Source of the DNA: Stichopus chloronotus | Lineage: Eukaryota > Echinodermata > Holothuroidea > Aspidochirotida > Stichopodidae | Assembly: GCA_021234535.1 (NCBI GenBank) | Contig: CM037840.1 | Location: 12,541,415 to 12,605,414, forward strand | DNA: 64,000 nucleotides | Direction: 5' to 3' | Notes under the pieces: model-generated | The model's input: the letters and a program-made list of their open reading frames with translations, nothing else | What the model was told of the DNA's origin: nothing | Databases searched by the model: none | In this document: in pieces, positions 13,128-26,412 of the stretch | Layout: every line of letters begins with the position of its first letter | Position numbering within the stretch: position 1 is the first letter of the stretch | Translations under genes and position numbers: made by a program

Positions 13128-14146
13128 CTAGAGACACTCTTCGGTTTCATCAGTTTGACAGCGTGCCTGTGAAACTGGAGGACTTCCTGTTGGCGGTTCA
13201 GCTTTATCATCTAACTGACTAGCCGTGATTTCGTTGGCGCCGTCATCATGTGGGGAGCACTTTACCGAAATCACAGCATCATTCGGACTTTTCTTCATTT
13301 GTGAATTGATGTTCCCTGTATCTGCTGCTCGTGCATTTTCATCTGCTTGGTTGTCGGGGTCAAAAAAGATAGAAGATGAGTACAGAGATTTGATGGTGTC
13401 TTCAATGTGACTTGCACATGGTTTTGGTTCTTGTCCTGATAACTGCCGCTTAGCTTCATCATCTTGAAGTTGGAGACTCTTAATTTTGTCATTGATGTTT
13501 CGCGAGCACTCAGGAGAATTCTTATGATCACTTGGACCCTTCTCCATCTCTGTTTGTTTCCTCTCGTCAGTAACTGCATCTTTCCCTTCATTGACGTTGA
13601 GGTAAGCAGTTGCAACTGGTGGTTGATCGGTGGCATTATTATTACCAGGACTGGATTGCAGGTCACTTTTGACAATTTTCGTAAGAGAAATATCGTCTTG
13701 TACATCTTGTTGACGTTCATTCTTCTTGTCATTTGCAATAGCGCCATGCACATCATCTGCCAGTTCGACAGCTTGAGTTTCTTGTTTGGCATCACGGTTT
13801 TTCTCTTGCTTTTCATTTTCTTCGCAATCTTGTGGTATGTGATGCACCTCGATTATCGCTTCCATAGGCCTATCAAGAGACTCTGTATCATCATGTAGAG
13901 TCTTTGTTTCGTCCTCTTCCTCCGCGATAGGAGTGATGTAATAAGGGTGTTCAACGTCTTTAACTTCGTTATAGATGTCTTCGTGGTCGTCTCCTTGAAT
14001 AATAGACATGGGAGGTACTGGTGGGAGAGGTCGCCTTTGCATGCGCCTCGTAGTCAATACTTGACGGTACCACATCATACCGCAAATGGCTACGATGATT
14101 GTTGAAATCAAGCCAAGGGCCAAAAGAATTCTCAAGTCGAACGTGA
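13128..14146 (-). CDS. receptor exon: transmembrane helix and cytoplasmic tail (3' terminal)
   Basis: Last coding exon of the SRCR receptor. The acceptor is CCCCTATTTTCAG just above 14146. The exon opens with two bases completing a phase-1 codon, and the stop is TAG at 13128-13130. It starts with a short linker, then a hydrophobic helix (LLALGLISTIIVAICGMMWY, about residues 8-27) followed by a basic stop-transfer stretch (RRMQRR). The tail of about 310 residues is acidic and polar with no folded domain visible. It carries RPLPPVPP, a class I SH3 ligand of the RxxPxxP form, next to the membrane. Tyrosine motifs follow: DIYNEV, PYYITP and AYLNV. The last fits the YxN pattern bound by Grb2-type SH2 domains. 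These suggest tyrosine-kinase-linked signalling; that is inference. No strict ITIM is present. Confidence 0.85.
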
Positions 14147-14691
14147 CTGAAAATAGGGGAAAAAATGTTTCATTCGTCAAAAAATTATGTCGAGCAACTC
14201 TATTTTGCAAAGCACTTTAGAAAAGAAAATCAAAGAGAGAAAAAAATAAACTGTTGACAATAGCTAATTCCAAATAAAAACAAATAAGTCAAAATAAGTC
14301 AAATTAACCAAAACAAAATTCAAATGCACACACACAAAAAAAGCCACTTAATTGAAAAAGAGAGAATAAAACAATTGAAAATTTAAATTCCAATGCGACT
14401 GGATACCTAAAAGTGTAATTACTTTAATTGATGGAATAGTTATGTTTTTTCTATGATTTCAAGCCAAAAATGTTTATGGAACTGTTTTTAACTTATATGT
14501 TATCACAAAAAAGAGCGAATTGCACATCGTGTTGACGAAACTTAAATCAAAATAGCTCAAACATCTACACGTAAGGTGAATATCACACAGACGAAGACAT
14601 AAATACACAAAGAGATATCATATAACGTGAAAATAACTCTATGGTTCTTGATCGTCTCTACATATTAATTATTTTCTTTTCATTTGCTTAC

Positions 14692-15033
14692 TTCCTTGAT
14701 TTGAAATGAGGCATTTCACCCAAGCATCGTTACTGCGATTACATTTGTTTCCGGCATCTCCAATGCTTTCATACTTGCAGTCAAACAGATTGGTCTCGTC
14801 CCCATTGCATTGTACACCTGATAAGATTATTGGTCCATGACTCTTTGTTCCGGATATTCCTGACACATCGGTAGCGACTCCAAGACCTAGCTGTCGGCAG
14901 ACAACTTCCCCAGCCAAGCGGTTCCATCTGTTATCACAAACCGAATGCCACTTGCCGTTAAATAAAATCTCAACGTATCCATCTGGTTCTGGTTCGTTGG
15001 AGAGTCGCATGTCGCTTTCTCTTAAGTTGGAAC
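14692..15033 (-). CDS. receptor exon: membrane-proximal SRCR domain
   Basis: A 342-nt exon, phase 1 at both ends: acceptor TTATTTTGCAG above 15033, donor GTAAGC at 14686-14691. It encodes an SRCR domain with the family landmarks GKWHSVCDNRWN, EVVCRQLG, VQC.GDE..LFDC and a final VKC. Six cysteines are present, the group A pattern. SRCR domains bind microbial and polyanionic ligands or other proteins outside the cell. It splices directly to the transmembrane exon 545 bases downstream, so this is the domain nearest the membrane. An alternative AG lies three bases before the donor but makes little sense here. Confidence 0.9.
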
Positions 15034-15251
15034 CTGCAAAATAACGAAACGTTAATGAAGACAAAGCCGTTCATGAATAACTCCGATTTACAATATCAAC
15101 GAATAACTTTAGCTCTCTGGTCTAATTTACAGGTCCTTCGCGCAGCAATTTTTCTTATCTCATCAATATGCATGTAATGTACGGGAAGAGATATTGTAGC
15201 TGCGTTGGGACGCGAGGATGTATTTTGTCTCTCTCAGTTGTCATAGCAACA

Positions 15252-15265
15252 GTTTCCATGGCAAC
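15252..15265. promoter_or_regulatory. X-box-like palindrome (RFX type)
   Basis: GTTTCCATGGCAAC matches the inverted-repeat consensus of RFX factors (GTNNCC-AT-RGYAAC). It lies in an intron and may be a chance match or part of a dispersed repeat. Confidence 0.3.
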
Positions 15266-15559
15266 ATTATGTAGAAGATGTGTATGTGTGTGAATATGTG
15301 TGTGCGTACTTATATGTGTAAGTGTGTGTGTGTGAAAGAAAATTTCAACAGTTTCTAGTCCTAGTAGAACTCTAAACCGTTAAAGGTCAAAGCTGGTAGA
15401 TAGGTGAACATGGTCTGAAGTTGTGTCTCCTAAAGGTAAATATAGTCAACATATTATTTTTGCTGCATTTCTTTATTCAAAATGGATAGTTAATTGGGAC
15501 CTTCCAATATACGTGCGGTATGCAAGATTTTATCTAAAATAATGTTTTTATGTGCTTTG

Positions 15560-15572
15560 AGGTCAAAGGTCA
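15560..15572 (+). promoter_or_regulatory. DR1 nuclear-receptor half-site pair
   Basis: AGGTCAAAGGTCA: two exact AGGTCA half-sites with a one-base spacer, the classical RXR/HNF4-type DR1. The same motif appears in the tandem repeat near 35.8 kb, so it may come from a repeat family rather than being a dedicated enhancer. Confidence 0.35.
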
Positions 15573-18500
15573 AGTTCAGGAGTCTACGGTCAAATTTGTT
15601 AGGTACCTTATCATGATACGTAGCGTTTACCCGATTGGTGACGTCGTAGGTCAACAAGGCACATAATACATTACGGTATGTTCTGTTAGTACAATGTGCA
15701 ACATCACTTATTAGATTTTTGTTTTTCCATACAATGTGAACTAATATTTCAGCTTACGCAACGATGTTTGGATTGAGCGACTTTATTTAATAACTATGTC
15801 ATTTTCCATGCTTGTGGTAATACCTCTACTCAGTGTGTTTTTACTTGTTACATGTCCTGTATACACTAGCCAAGGAATTGAGTTATGCAAATGATCGTGA
15901 CGTGTTTCTTGGCACTATTACAAAACTCCCAGAGAAGATTTAGGGGGCAGTGGGCACTGGGTCCCAGGGTAACAGTGGAAAGGTAGAGTTGGGTCACTAC
16001 AGGAAAGGTGTCACGGTGAAAACAGGGACTGTGTGTAGTTAACCCTGCAGTTGAGAGGGTTCCCATGTACGTGGGGGGTTCCCTACGTTCCTCTTTATAA
16101 TGTTGAAGTAAACTATGTGGCAAATCAAGAATAAATAAGGTTGGGTTTTTGGTAACCGAGGGATAATAATAATCATGACGAAAAAAATGACGTCATGTCA
16201 TAAGCCACGCTCATTAACAGTCTTTTTGAACCCAAATTTAGTGGTAAGGGGAACATAAATCACTGTGTCTTTGGAAGTGTAAGTCACAGAACAACACATA
16301 CCTTACAAAATGTTAAGCTTTTTATTCATTTCAATAATAAGTCTGCAAAATAATGATCTTGCTGTTATTAAAGGTAAAAAAATCACGAAAATCGGGCACA
16401 CGTGAAAATTTGACCTTTGCTAAGAAATAATCTTTCCGATCATGGATCCATTTCTTATGATGTTTGTGAAGCATGAAAATGTTAGAACAGATGCCACTGA
16501 TTACTTTGATATGGATTGAGGGCTTCTAAATGCCTAATAGTATATTATAATATTGATTGAAAAATGCCGTTAATATTAAAGTTGTAGGCACGAGAATTTC
16601 ATGTGTGCAATTTCCTGGTGAATCCAGCCTTGTTTGACCTATTTATATTTTTGAGCGGGATATAGACTTTCTAGATGTTTTATACCACGCTGGTTCAAAT
16701 GAAGCAAGCTTTATCCCTAAATGACTTAATGGCGGCCATTTTTATTTCTATAACAACACAGAAGACACCTCACAAATATACATTTCAGAATGTAATGAAA
16801 AATTGAATGCAACTCTCAGTACGATCCCCTTTTTTGGTTAAGTAATGGCAAAATAAAAAATATGGCGGCCATCTTGGATTTTGTCAAAAATATATCATTG
16901 GAATCTTCAAGTTGTTACGTTTAGGGCAAAGAGTTGTTTCATTTTGGACTAAGTTTCAAAGTTGTTACATTTTGCGTAGAAAGTTGTACCATTTTGGACC
17001 AACTTACATGACCATGTGTTTATTTTACCCTAAATAGAATTTGCGGAAAATGCTTCAACTGATATTCTTTGTAAATGTTACGATGACGACCGTGTGTACA
17101 TAGAGACATTCGCTCGAGTTATTATATATACACTGCTCTATCATTACGCGTGTGTGATATAAAACATGTAAACATCATGAATAAAGACGAATAAAGACCA
17201 TATACGTCAACTTTGCTCCCCTCCAGGGGCATCAATTGAAATGCAATGAGAGGGTGGACATGTTAGACTAAGCGAGAGGTTTGAATAAATAAAGCTGTCT
17301 CAACAGGGGTCTACGCACTGGACTTTTTGATGGCTCTGCGTATATTGGACAGGTCTAATAGGTTTTTCCTGTGGTCATTAACGTGTCGGGTAGATCAGAA
17401 GAAAAACCCAGAAAACACTGCTGTAGAATTGTGAGCATCTGAATGAAGCATTCTGTATCTTCGAATGGTAGAGAAACGGCAAACTGGTTAGATGTCGCAA
17501 AGTTTAAGACAAATGATGGCCGGAAATGACATTTCTCAGGTATTCAGTTCTTCATGTACCCAGGGTTGTTATAGGGCTATCATGTCTGTAATTTCTCAAT
17601 TAATGAGAAAAACATCTTTCTATGGAAAAATAGTACTAATTTGGATTGATCCTTATCTAGAATATTTGTGCTACCGTAATTCTCTAATTTTCCGAAACGT
17701 CCATTCAACAGCTTTTACTTTCTAACGATAACTTGTTCTTTTTTCTCGTAAGTTTTTGAGAATTTTACAAGTAGCACGTAACCTTGAACAAAATCTGGTG
17801 AAATATTTTACATCTATTGCAGTCATTTTTTTTCCTCGAGAAATCATGGTTCCAGAAAACTTAATACAACAATTTTTACTCTCATGATTACAGTTGTTTA
17901 CTAGTTTACCACAACCGTCTATTATTGCATGACAAAGTAGAACTCGTTTCTATACCGATAACTTTTGAAAATGATGGCCACATTGAAATGAAGCTACAAT
18001 AGTATTTTGGTAGATCGGGAGGCATGAGAAGAGTGATGGTTGGTCTAGATCTATCACGGGGTTGCAAGAGAGGTGGTGACCTCACCCCTTTTGAAAAATT
18101 TTTCACCCACTAGCTAAACGTAGATGCAATCTAGTGCAATTTGGGCCTGGTTTGAAACCACAAAATGTGTTAGATTGGGATAGGAAAAATTCTACCTGGT
18201 ATGTCAGACTTTCTGACTATCCTCACTCCTAGACTGAAATAAGAGAAATCTTTATTTCAGATTTATTGAGAATGTTTTCAATTAGAAGGTAACCTCACAA
18301 TCTGGCACAATATTTTGTATCTTTTGAGGCCATAAAATGTGCTAGACTGAGATATGAAAGCTAGTAACTCCATATTTTTCGACTATCATGGCTAGGTTTT
18401 TTTTATTTTATGTTTTCTTTTTTTGGGGGGGGGGGGAGGAGACCTCCCCCGATCACGACGGCTGTGAGTGTATAGCAACTATTCATTCAAATACACGATC

Positions 18501-20698
18501 ACCAACACTGAGAATTTATACCTCAGCACTCTTTTTCGGGTAATTGAATTTTTGTTGATATATTTATGGGGATGGAACGTGCGTCAATCCATTACCTTCT
18601 TTTGTCCATTAAATGAGCAAGGAAAAGAGGACACTACACCCTAAGAGCGTGGAAAATGTTCCCATTTGGGATGTGTAGATGAGTCTAACCTTGGTACCTA
18701 AATTGGTCACCCAGAGTTCCTTTGTGAGCATTTATCAGCCCAGCGATTACATAAGTCACTAAAACTGTGGTTGATATTTGTTACAATGTCCCTCTATCAA
18801 AAAAAAAGAAGAAAGAATCAAAACATTTTCTTTTTACGAAATGTGGGGGGAACGATTGATATTATGTCCCACCTATAGAAATGTGGGGGAGACGCCCCCC
18901 GATTGACGCCCAAGCTCCCCTCCCTACACCGAAAATCTGGTTATGCCCCTGATGTATACATTCAAGCTTGTTCACGATAATTTTGTTTTATTTGAAAATT
19001 AGGAATTAGAATAAATTTATAATAAAAGGAAGCAATATACAGCACCATATTGTATCTAAGTTCTTGTCGACAGTATAAAGACCTTCAGGGCACTAGATCT
19101 CCGTATACTCATTATTTCAAAGTACGTGGCATAAAGAAAAGAGACGATAAAGTATGAGCAAATCGCATGCGTCTAATTCAATTCAAGAGCTCTGCAACTT
19201 TCCAACGAGGGTTAGTAGTACTTTCCAGGAAGGGCTGATGAAACATAAACTGACCATATATCATAAGCCCATAAACATGGGGTCCATGGAGAGGATCCAC
19301 TACACTCTTCCCAGCTGCCAGGAGAGACTAAAATATGTTCTCTCCCTCCAATTATCAATTTATCAATTATCTAAATCAATGTCATGAATTCAAGCGATTC
19401 TGCCAATACTAGAGTTTTCTTATGAACAACTGCAGCAACCTTAGCTCAGTGTTCCAGTCAGAAATGTTACGGCGAAAGATGGAAATATGTTTGAATCAAG
19501 GAGTAGGGGGAGAAATATTTCTAACATGACAATATCATAAAATCTTCTTTCGCTATTGTTACTGATTATAGCAGAGTTGCATGGTTTTATTAACCTATCA
19601 ATAGCCGGAAATTAATATCAAAACGATAAGTAATATCTTATTTAACATTTTCATACCTACAAAATATCAGAAATGAGTGCATGCAGAACAAATATACCCA
19701 GTTGAGTTTTTCTGACTTTTTCCCTAGATAAACTCTTTTTACTTTTTTTTTGTTCAACTAATTATTTGAATGAATAGAATGCTAAACGACACATATTTTA
19801 GGGAGCATTTGGTTGTTCTGTGACTTAAACGTCGAAAGATGTACGGTTGTGATTATGTCTTCCTGCCTCTAGATTTTGGTTCAAATAGATCGTCGATAGG
19901 CCTGACTATGACGTCATTTCCTTGATTATTGCCGGGTTACCAAAAGCATACCCAAACTTAGCGTGCCACATGTTGTACTGCAATAGTGTGAAGAAAAAGT
20001 TAGGGGGCCTACCATGCACACAGAAACCCCTTCAGCATAAAGACTAAGTGTTTAACAACTTCAACTCAATCACTCTCGAGAGCATTTTGACCCACCACTT
20101 TAAGCAACAAAAAGTGTTTCTTCATAGACTGAGGAAAATGTAATAACTTGCGAAGTATGTCCGAAAAGAAAAGCTTGAAACAATAGGCTGAAGAATTCAA
20201 AGCGAAATATAACAAACACAATGTGAATAATAGGATGTGAATAGATAATTCGTATCACCTGAGTGAGGATGACAATATTAAAGATTTTCTTTTTAGATTC
20301 TGAGGTACCTTAATGACATACATTCATGCTTCACGAAAACAAGCTACACCAATCAATGAGTGTTCATATTAGTCAAGAGTGGTGAGTTTATTATGAAACT
20401 TGAGTTGAGTTCTTGAGTAATATGAGACCGCACTACTAAATTGCAGATGTCCTTTATTGTCACATAATGATTTTTTGACCTGATTAAAATAATCAAATTC
20501 CTGAGAGGTAGTTAACGATACTGTCGATTCTACTTAATGGCATTTATCCTTTGAATTCTGGTAATGCAAAGCAGCACTGATATCACAATTTACTAAATTT
20601 TTTCCAAAGTTAAATTATTTACATATCCCCTGTATTTTCAGAGTGAACGAACTAAAATTAAAGTAAATCCTAGAAACATAGGTACACAGTGTACTTAC

Positions 20699-21022
20699 TA
20701 GTGCTACCTTCGCAAATAATACCAGCCAAATCTGATTCCTGGCAAGGAAGTGCTGAGTCGGAATATGAACAACTGACCAAGAACATGTCCCCGTCGTTAC
20801 ATTTAAAACTTCCATGAAGAGGAAGGCCTTTGTTGGTATCTTTGATGAAGAGGTTGCGAGTAACAAAAGCAGCACGGGATTGCTTCAGTTGTCTACAAGC
20901 TACATTTGCCACAGTCTTCGTAAAATTGCTTCCGCATACGTAGCTCCAGTTTCCTTTAAAGAAGACCTGAAGCAAGCCTGTCAGGTTTTGTTCACCATTT
21001 ACCAGACGAACATTCCCCTCAT
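20699..21022 (-). CDS. receptor exon: SRCR domain
   Basis: A 324-nt exon with phase-1 ends: acceptor CATATCATTTTCAG above 21022, donor GTAAGTAC at 20691-20698. The SRCR landmarks are diverged but ordered: VRLVNGE, GNWSYVC, NVACRQL, GSFKC, FLVSC, LPC and a final GIIC, six cysteines in the group A pattern. The usual CRQLG glycine is replaced. Several N-glycosylation sequons (QNLT, NWS, NFT) are visible, fitting an exposed extracellular domain. Joined in frame to the neighbouring SRCR exons. Confidence 0.85.
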
Positions 21023-23604
21023 CTGAAAATGATATGTAAGAATCACGAAAATGAAGTGCAATATAACTTCTTATAGAGAATACGCACATCCCATACTTGT
21101 ATAACAAAATATAATGCTAGATATTTCACACTACACAACGTCTAGTGTGAAACGTCTACAACGTAGGCAGTCATTTGTAGCATATGGAATCTGATATCCT
21201 TATCACCTTTTCTATTCAAGGAGAAGAACAAATATAAAAATCTTGGAAATAAGATGTCGTGAACAATCAATCCATAGACTCCTCTAAGGAATCCTTCACC
21301 TCATCAGTAAATAGTGTAATTATTGTTATCGGGAATAGTTTTCCCCGATAACAATATTAGTTAGTTATTATTATGAGAAATGTTCAACATTTCATTTTGA
21401 GTAAGTTAGCATCTTGATGTCCCATGCTGACTTCATGAGTAACCAACTACAAGTCGTTTCAAGATCTTTCTTCAAACATTTTTCACGGAAATAGTATACC
21501 CTCTAGGAAGAACTGTCACAACGTGGCTGTCTATATTTAGTACTGTTTCATCAAACATGTGATTTTCCAGAAAATGTTCGAAGAGAATATTCTAATAAAA
21601 TGACTGCCATTTAAATACACTCATTGCTATAGTGATTATTTTCGATTTCTAAGTCACTGATTTGGCTGTGTAATATCTGCCTACACCACAGTAGTTGAAC
21701 GTCATTATAAATCGCCTAACGTTAATCTAGCCTACACCATATACATTCATTGCCGTTGGACATTCACAAAAGTTAGGACGTTGTCCTTACGGATCATCCC
21801 ACTGCCGAAGCCTAAGTTATGGCTAACCATCCGAAAGGTGCTACCAACGACATATGCCATGATGAAATTTTATCAGAGATTGCCTCGTAAGACACCAGTC
21901 GTGTTTAACGCCAGCATTACCTTTAGCTTTGTAAATTTGTGGCGGTTGCAGTCCTACAGCTTCAGTAGCAAAGCCAAATTGCCGCGGCATTCAAACCCAA
22001 TTTCCAGGGCTCTGTCACCAGTTAACAGGTAACACCGTTACATTTTGTTGAGTCTAATTGTTTACTTACTTTATTACCGTAATCATTTTAGCCTTACAAA
22101 GAAATAGGTCTGTACACTGTAGATCGAATCGGTCTGAATCTACAGTTTGAACGAGAAATTACAAATCTAATTGAAACTGAAAGTGACACTCTCGTTCCAC
22201 CTGGCATCTGCTTGGGTACATGTTGGTATTTTTTCTGTTGTCATTCTGTGACACACGTTCAAACGTTCCTGTAATGAAGTATCATGTTCACCTTGTTGCT
22301 AAAATGACCTCTGAAAATTGTCATACGAGGATTAACATAAACTTCTTGTGGGATACTTGCAAGACGCAGGAGGGTAAGGTATTAAATCCAGCGCAGTGTA
22401 ACGTAGGAAGAAGACTTATTACAGGGAACGTTATTAACTATGAGCCCTCGCGTTCTACTGTATTTCGCCCTTTATTGAAGCGTCTGTCTCAGTGATTTTT
22501 TTTTTTAACAGGTTGTTAACATTTGTTATGAAGATTAAACAATTCGAGATATTGATTACATTGCACTTTTTTTTTTATTTTACCAATGTGGATCGGGTTA
22601 CGTCAGAAACGACTGGAGACAGTGACAGTGTTAGCAGAGAATAACAAGCAATATTAAGAAAAAATGTTGTCCCAATACTCTCATCGTAACTTACTCAAGA
22701 AAAGGTGCCTCTTTCAAATATTGATTTGTACACATTTCGTTGTATCACTTGTTGTTGTTTTCATTTCTGCTTTTCCTTCAATGTTTTTTATTTATTTGTT
22801 GTAAATGGTTATAAACTGTAGGAGGTATTATTCCTTTCCACATTCCTTATTCTCGTACTTCGTTCGTCTCATTTTTCAAAATATTAAATGCACACTTAGA
22901 AGATTATTCAAATTCAACGCAATTGAGACATACTCTGAAAAGATCCTTTTTTTAACTTCAGTGTCTACAAAGGTTCAACTTTGTTGCCATCTATCTTTTC
23001 AAACTCAATGGCATTGCCTATTCTGGAAATACGTCTTGAGAGTGGATTCACGTCATTGTTGACTTACTGTTCTAAACAATTCATAACGGCAAGGAAACTA
23101 GCCGATGTTGAGATTTTTTTCTTAGGGGCAGTTTTATAGATGAAAATGAGCATTTCTCTCCTCTTAACGGAATTGCTTCAGCTCTTACATGTTTATTGTG
23201 ATTTGTTCTGAGTTGTTCCAATTAAGTTATCTCTTAAGAGTCTCCGTTCTCACATTGTAGATCGTATATTCATAGTCATACAACCATAACAGAATGGCTA
23301 GATAACTAACTTCACTAACTTCAGTATTGACTTACACGGTTAACGACATTACTGACGCAGACCATCAGTTGTTATCTATCAGTCTCAACTCATTTCAGAA
23401 TATTATACATATTGTATTATCGTATGTGTTGAACTTTGAACATCACGTATAGAGTATACGCACATGTAATACTGCATCCCGTCAACTCAGTGGGGTAAAT
23501 GGCACCTCATTCTTGTTGATACCTCCGAGAAATTTGGTTTGTTCATTTTTGGAACGTTTGTTTTTTCTAAATATTCAGAATGCGTCTTCAAACACAAATC
23601 TTAC
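21023..23604 (-). other. intron of the receptor gene
   Basis: Between two SRCR exons. Open frames here (such as near 21.8-22.5 kb on the plus strand) resemble no family I know. No repeat of note. Confidence 0.55.
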
Positions 23605-23919
23605 CTTCATCGCCACATGTCAATGATACAACTAAATTGTTCGTACATGAGTGGGTTGTTGTCACGTAAACGTCACACTCCTGTATTTTGTCCTCTTCTC
23701 CCCTGCATGATAACGACTTGATGTAAACGCTTCCATCTTGTCTTCCATCAGAAAAGTTAGCAAAACCAACATGAAATCCTAGTTGATTGCACGCAACTTT
23801 TGTTACATTTTGGTTCCACATCTCAGCGCATACTCTGTGCCATTTATTCCCCATCTTCACTTCTAAAACACCAGAATTGTATCCCCCATGGTCATCGGAC
23901 AGTCTGAGCTGTCCGTCAT
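23605..23919 (-). CDS. receptor exon: SRCR domain
   Basis: A 315-nt exon, phase 1 at both ends: acceptor TTCTCATTTAG above 23919, donor GTAAGATTT at 23596-23604. It encodes a clear SRCR domain: LRLSDDHGG, GNKWHRVCAEMW, KVACNQLGF, SLSCRGEEDKIQEC, HSC and LTC, six cysteines (group A). The acidic CRGEED region is typical of the domain. Sequons NVT and NFS are present. Its first residue codon is completed by the EGF-like exon upstream. Confidence 0.9.
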
Positions 23920-25234
23920 CTAAATGAGAATGAAACGCTTCTGTTGAGGCTCGCAACCTCTTTGAATTCATTCAAACTGCAATAGGTAATAACTCCTGCC
24001 TTAGCTTTGACCTTCTAATTCCTGAAGAGTGTAAGTCGTTTATTAAAGATATACTGGAACTGTTTTTAAAAACATTTGATATACACATAAACAAGAGCGT
24101 CACTTTTGCTTGGAAAAACGCATAGTTAAAGACACGTTAAATTATCTGCCTCAAAGCGGATCCCATATATAGTGTATCATATCACTTATGTTCACAAATT
24201 ATTACAAGAAAAATGATGTTATTAGTGTTAGTTAGGATTCATACAGGTCTAAAAACACACAAGCATTTGAAGTGTTTCGAAGATGACTTGGGCGTAAGAT
24301 TGATAATTGCCATTTTGATTCTACGATGATTCGTATTTTCTAGTCTTTTATGACCTCAATTTTAAACGAGTGAGAATCTTTAGCTGTGTAGACAGACACA
24401 GTCACACATGGAATCAAAATTTGTCATTTCCTGAAAGGTCATGTATATTACATATATAATATGCATACTGACTGTCAATATTTCTCACTTTATTACTAAA
24501 TGAATTAGAATTATAGTCTACACAAAAACACTCACCGCAAATATATGCAATTTCCATTTTTTTAACTTTGAAGGATAATTGGTCTGGAGGACAGAGAATG
24601 GCAAAGCAAAACAAAATGATTGTCCATTTTAGAATTAATTGAAATTAGTCACTGAATATAATTTCAGGTAAACAATTGATCTTATGTGGACATAAGACCA
24701 AATTGTTGCAGTTTGCCACTAGTAGGAACCTTTGATGTAAAAGCTAATTCATTTTCATCCAAATAGGGCAACCTTAAATGGAACAGTATTTTCTGAAACT
24801 TGTGTGCTTGTATTTTTATCAGTTAACTTAAGAAACTAAAGAAACTAGAAAAATGTGGGACAAAGAAATTGTCACATGACAGGCAGTCCGTCAGCAATAT
24901 GTTTATGGAACGCTATCGCTTCCATAAACATAATAATGTTCTGACTTTTATTTAGCAAATAAGGTCATCAACTTTAATTTTCCCCTTTAAATAATTGATG
25001 ACTGGTGCCAGTGTGCACACTTATGGATGCGGGGTACTATCGACATAAATACTCCGTCATTTGTTGCTGTCATTACTAGTTAATGTTACCGTTGAAACAT
25101 GGTCTCTCACTTTATTGGCAATGTAGTTCGAACTGCATGACTGTTACGAATAAATTCGATTGTAGAACATTAGCGATACGGTGTTGACAAGATATTAGGA
25201 GACAATGTTTACTGAGTACACGATCAGTACATAC
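23920..25234 (-). other. intron of the receptor gene
   Basis: No exon defined. A minus-strand GTGAGT donor-like site at about 24530-24535 has no convincing coding exon before it. Confidence 0.5.
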
Positions 25235-25333
25235 CGGTATGGTAACAATATCCTGCACGACTGTGGGGTTCGCTCGATACGCAAATTCCGATACCACAAA
25301 GGTCATCGTAACCCTCTTCGCAAGTCTTGGTTT
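25235..25333 (-). CDS. receptor exon: short EGF-like cysteine-rich module
   Basis: A 99-nt exon that does not start with Met. Its acceptor is ATATATCCAG above 25333, its donor GTATGTAC at 25227-25234, phase 1 on both sides. The peptide contains CEEGYDDLCGIGICVSSE followed by a GYCYHTG end, four cysteines in the spacing C-x8-C-x4-C-x11-C, resembling part of an EGF-like module (the DLCGxGxC segment). The exon length is divisible by three and its frame joins the CUB exon upstream to the SRCR exon downstream, which supports it. The pyrimidine tract is weak because the intron end is TA-rich. EGF identity is tentative. Confidence 0.6.
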
Positions 25334-25582
25334 CTGGATATATATATAAATATAAATATATAAATATATATATATATATAAATATAGACGATGCAAATTA
25401 GTGAGGTACACCAGGATGACATAATAAAGAGCACGAGACTCATATACGATGTATTTCAAGCAAACCTGTGCTCTTTTTCAGCACTAATGATGAAGTGGGG
25501 AGAGAACACACAATTGTAATGACCGGTCCGAACGCGTTTTTCGTTTTATGTTTACTCCCAATGTGTAAGAATTAAACGCATC

Positions 25583-25690
<108 letters not shown>

Positions 25691-26088
25691 TGAATTTATC
25701 TAAAGTAGGTTACAAAGTGCTCTATATGCTAGGCACTTTCACTCAGAGTTTCATGCTTTCCTCGCAATCTTCAGGCAGCAAGACATATATACCACAACCA
25801 AAGGAATACGTCATTCATAATCTCGATACAGTTATAATCAAAATTGTAATCGTAGGTCATACCCAGTGTTTGCATGCCTAGGTGTGTGTGTTTTTCTATA
25901 GCTATACACTTGCAAAAGTCTATTTGAAGCAAAGTATTGTCATGGGTACCAGACTTTCAAGATGTGTCACTAGCACTGAAATCACGGGGTTAGTCCTCTT
26001 TGAACCCTTCCAACTTAGTCCGTAGCTTTCTTTTTTTACCATATCAGGCATCTTCAAGATTCCTGTTTATATAAAGCAAATCACTCAC

Positions 26089-26409
26089 CATTTACCAGTT
26101 CGACATAACCTTGAATTCCTCTGTGGGAAGCCGAAGACCCAGTTACGAAACCAATCCGCAGCCTTCCCTTTTCATGTACCAATTTTAAGACATTAACAGC
26201 TGGGCCACCGGAATACGAAATGAGATGATGCGTGTCTGACGAAATAGTCAAAAAGTCATCACCCAAGGCAGTATCGATAAATTCGATATTCAGAAAGAGT
26301 TTTTGTCCATTCACAGCGTTGAGAACTTTTTCGTGATAGAAGTTCACAGGGTAGGCACCTTCACAGAATGAAAGTGACAATGGTACTCGAGAGTCCACGA
26401 AAAGACTTT
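26089..26409 (-). CDS. receptor exon: CUB-like domain
   Basis: A 321-nt exon with phase-1 ends: acceptor TTATTATTTCAG above 26409, donor GTGAGTGA at 26081-26088. The sequence fits a CUB beta-sandwich: LFLNIEFIDTALGDDFLTI (the acidic DD region resembles the CUB calcium site), then a late strand RLRIGFVTGSSASHRGIQGY corresponding to the usual l.v.F.SD.s...GF. Only one cysteine is present instead of the usual four, so it is an atypical, disulfide-poor CUB. The TAA microsatellite of a retrotransposon insertion forms its polypyrimidine tract. Confidence 0.75.
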
Positions 26410-26412
26410 CTG

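Larger units (their letters stand above)
15034..20698 (-). other. intron of the receptor gene
   Basis: No coding exon was recognised between the two SRCR exons. It contains a TG-rich stretch near 15280-15335, an X-box-like GTTTCCATGGCAAC at 15252-15265 and a perfect DR1 motif at 15560-15572. Purine-rich and poly-G stretches near 18430 and 18890 look like transposon debris. Confidence 0.6.

Noticed and set aside
14686..14696. AG-GAA-GTAAGC at the end of the SRCR exon
   Set aside because: The SRCR exon reads through this AG in frame to the donor; a 3-nt exon here would discard a clear domain end.
17224..18951. CAGGGGCAT ... ATGCCCCTG as a hAT-like element
   Set aside because: Nine-base ends match, but there is no 8-bp duplication and no internal support; poly-G debris inside suggests mixed fragments.
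24530..24614. Minus-strand exon ending in GTGAGT between the EGF-like and SRCR exons
   Set aside because: No acceptor at a phase-1 compatible place and no domain; the neighbouring exons already join in frame without it.
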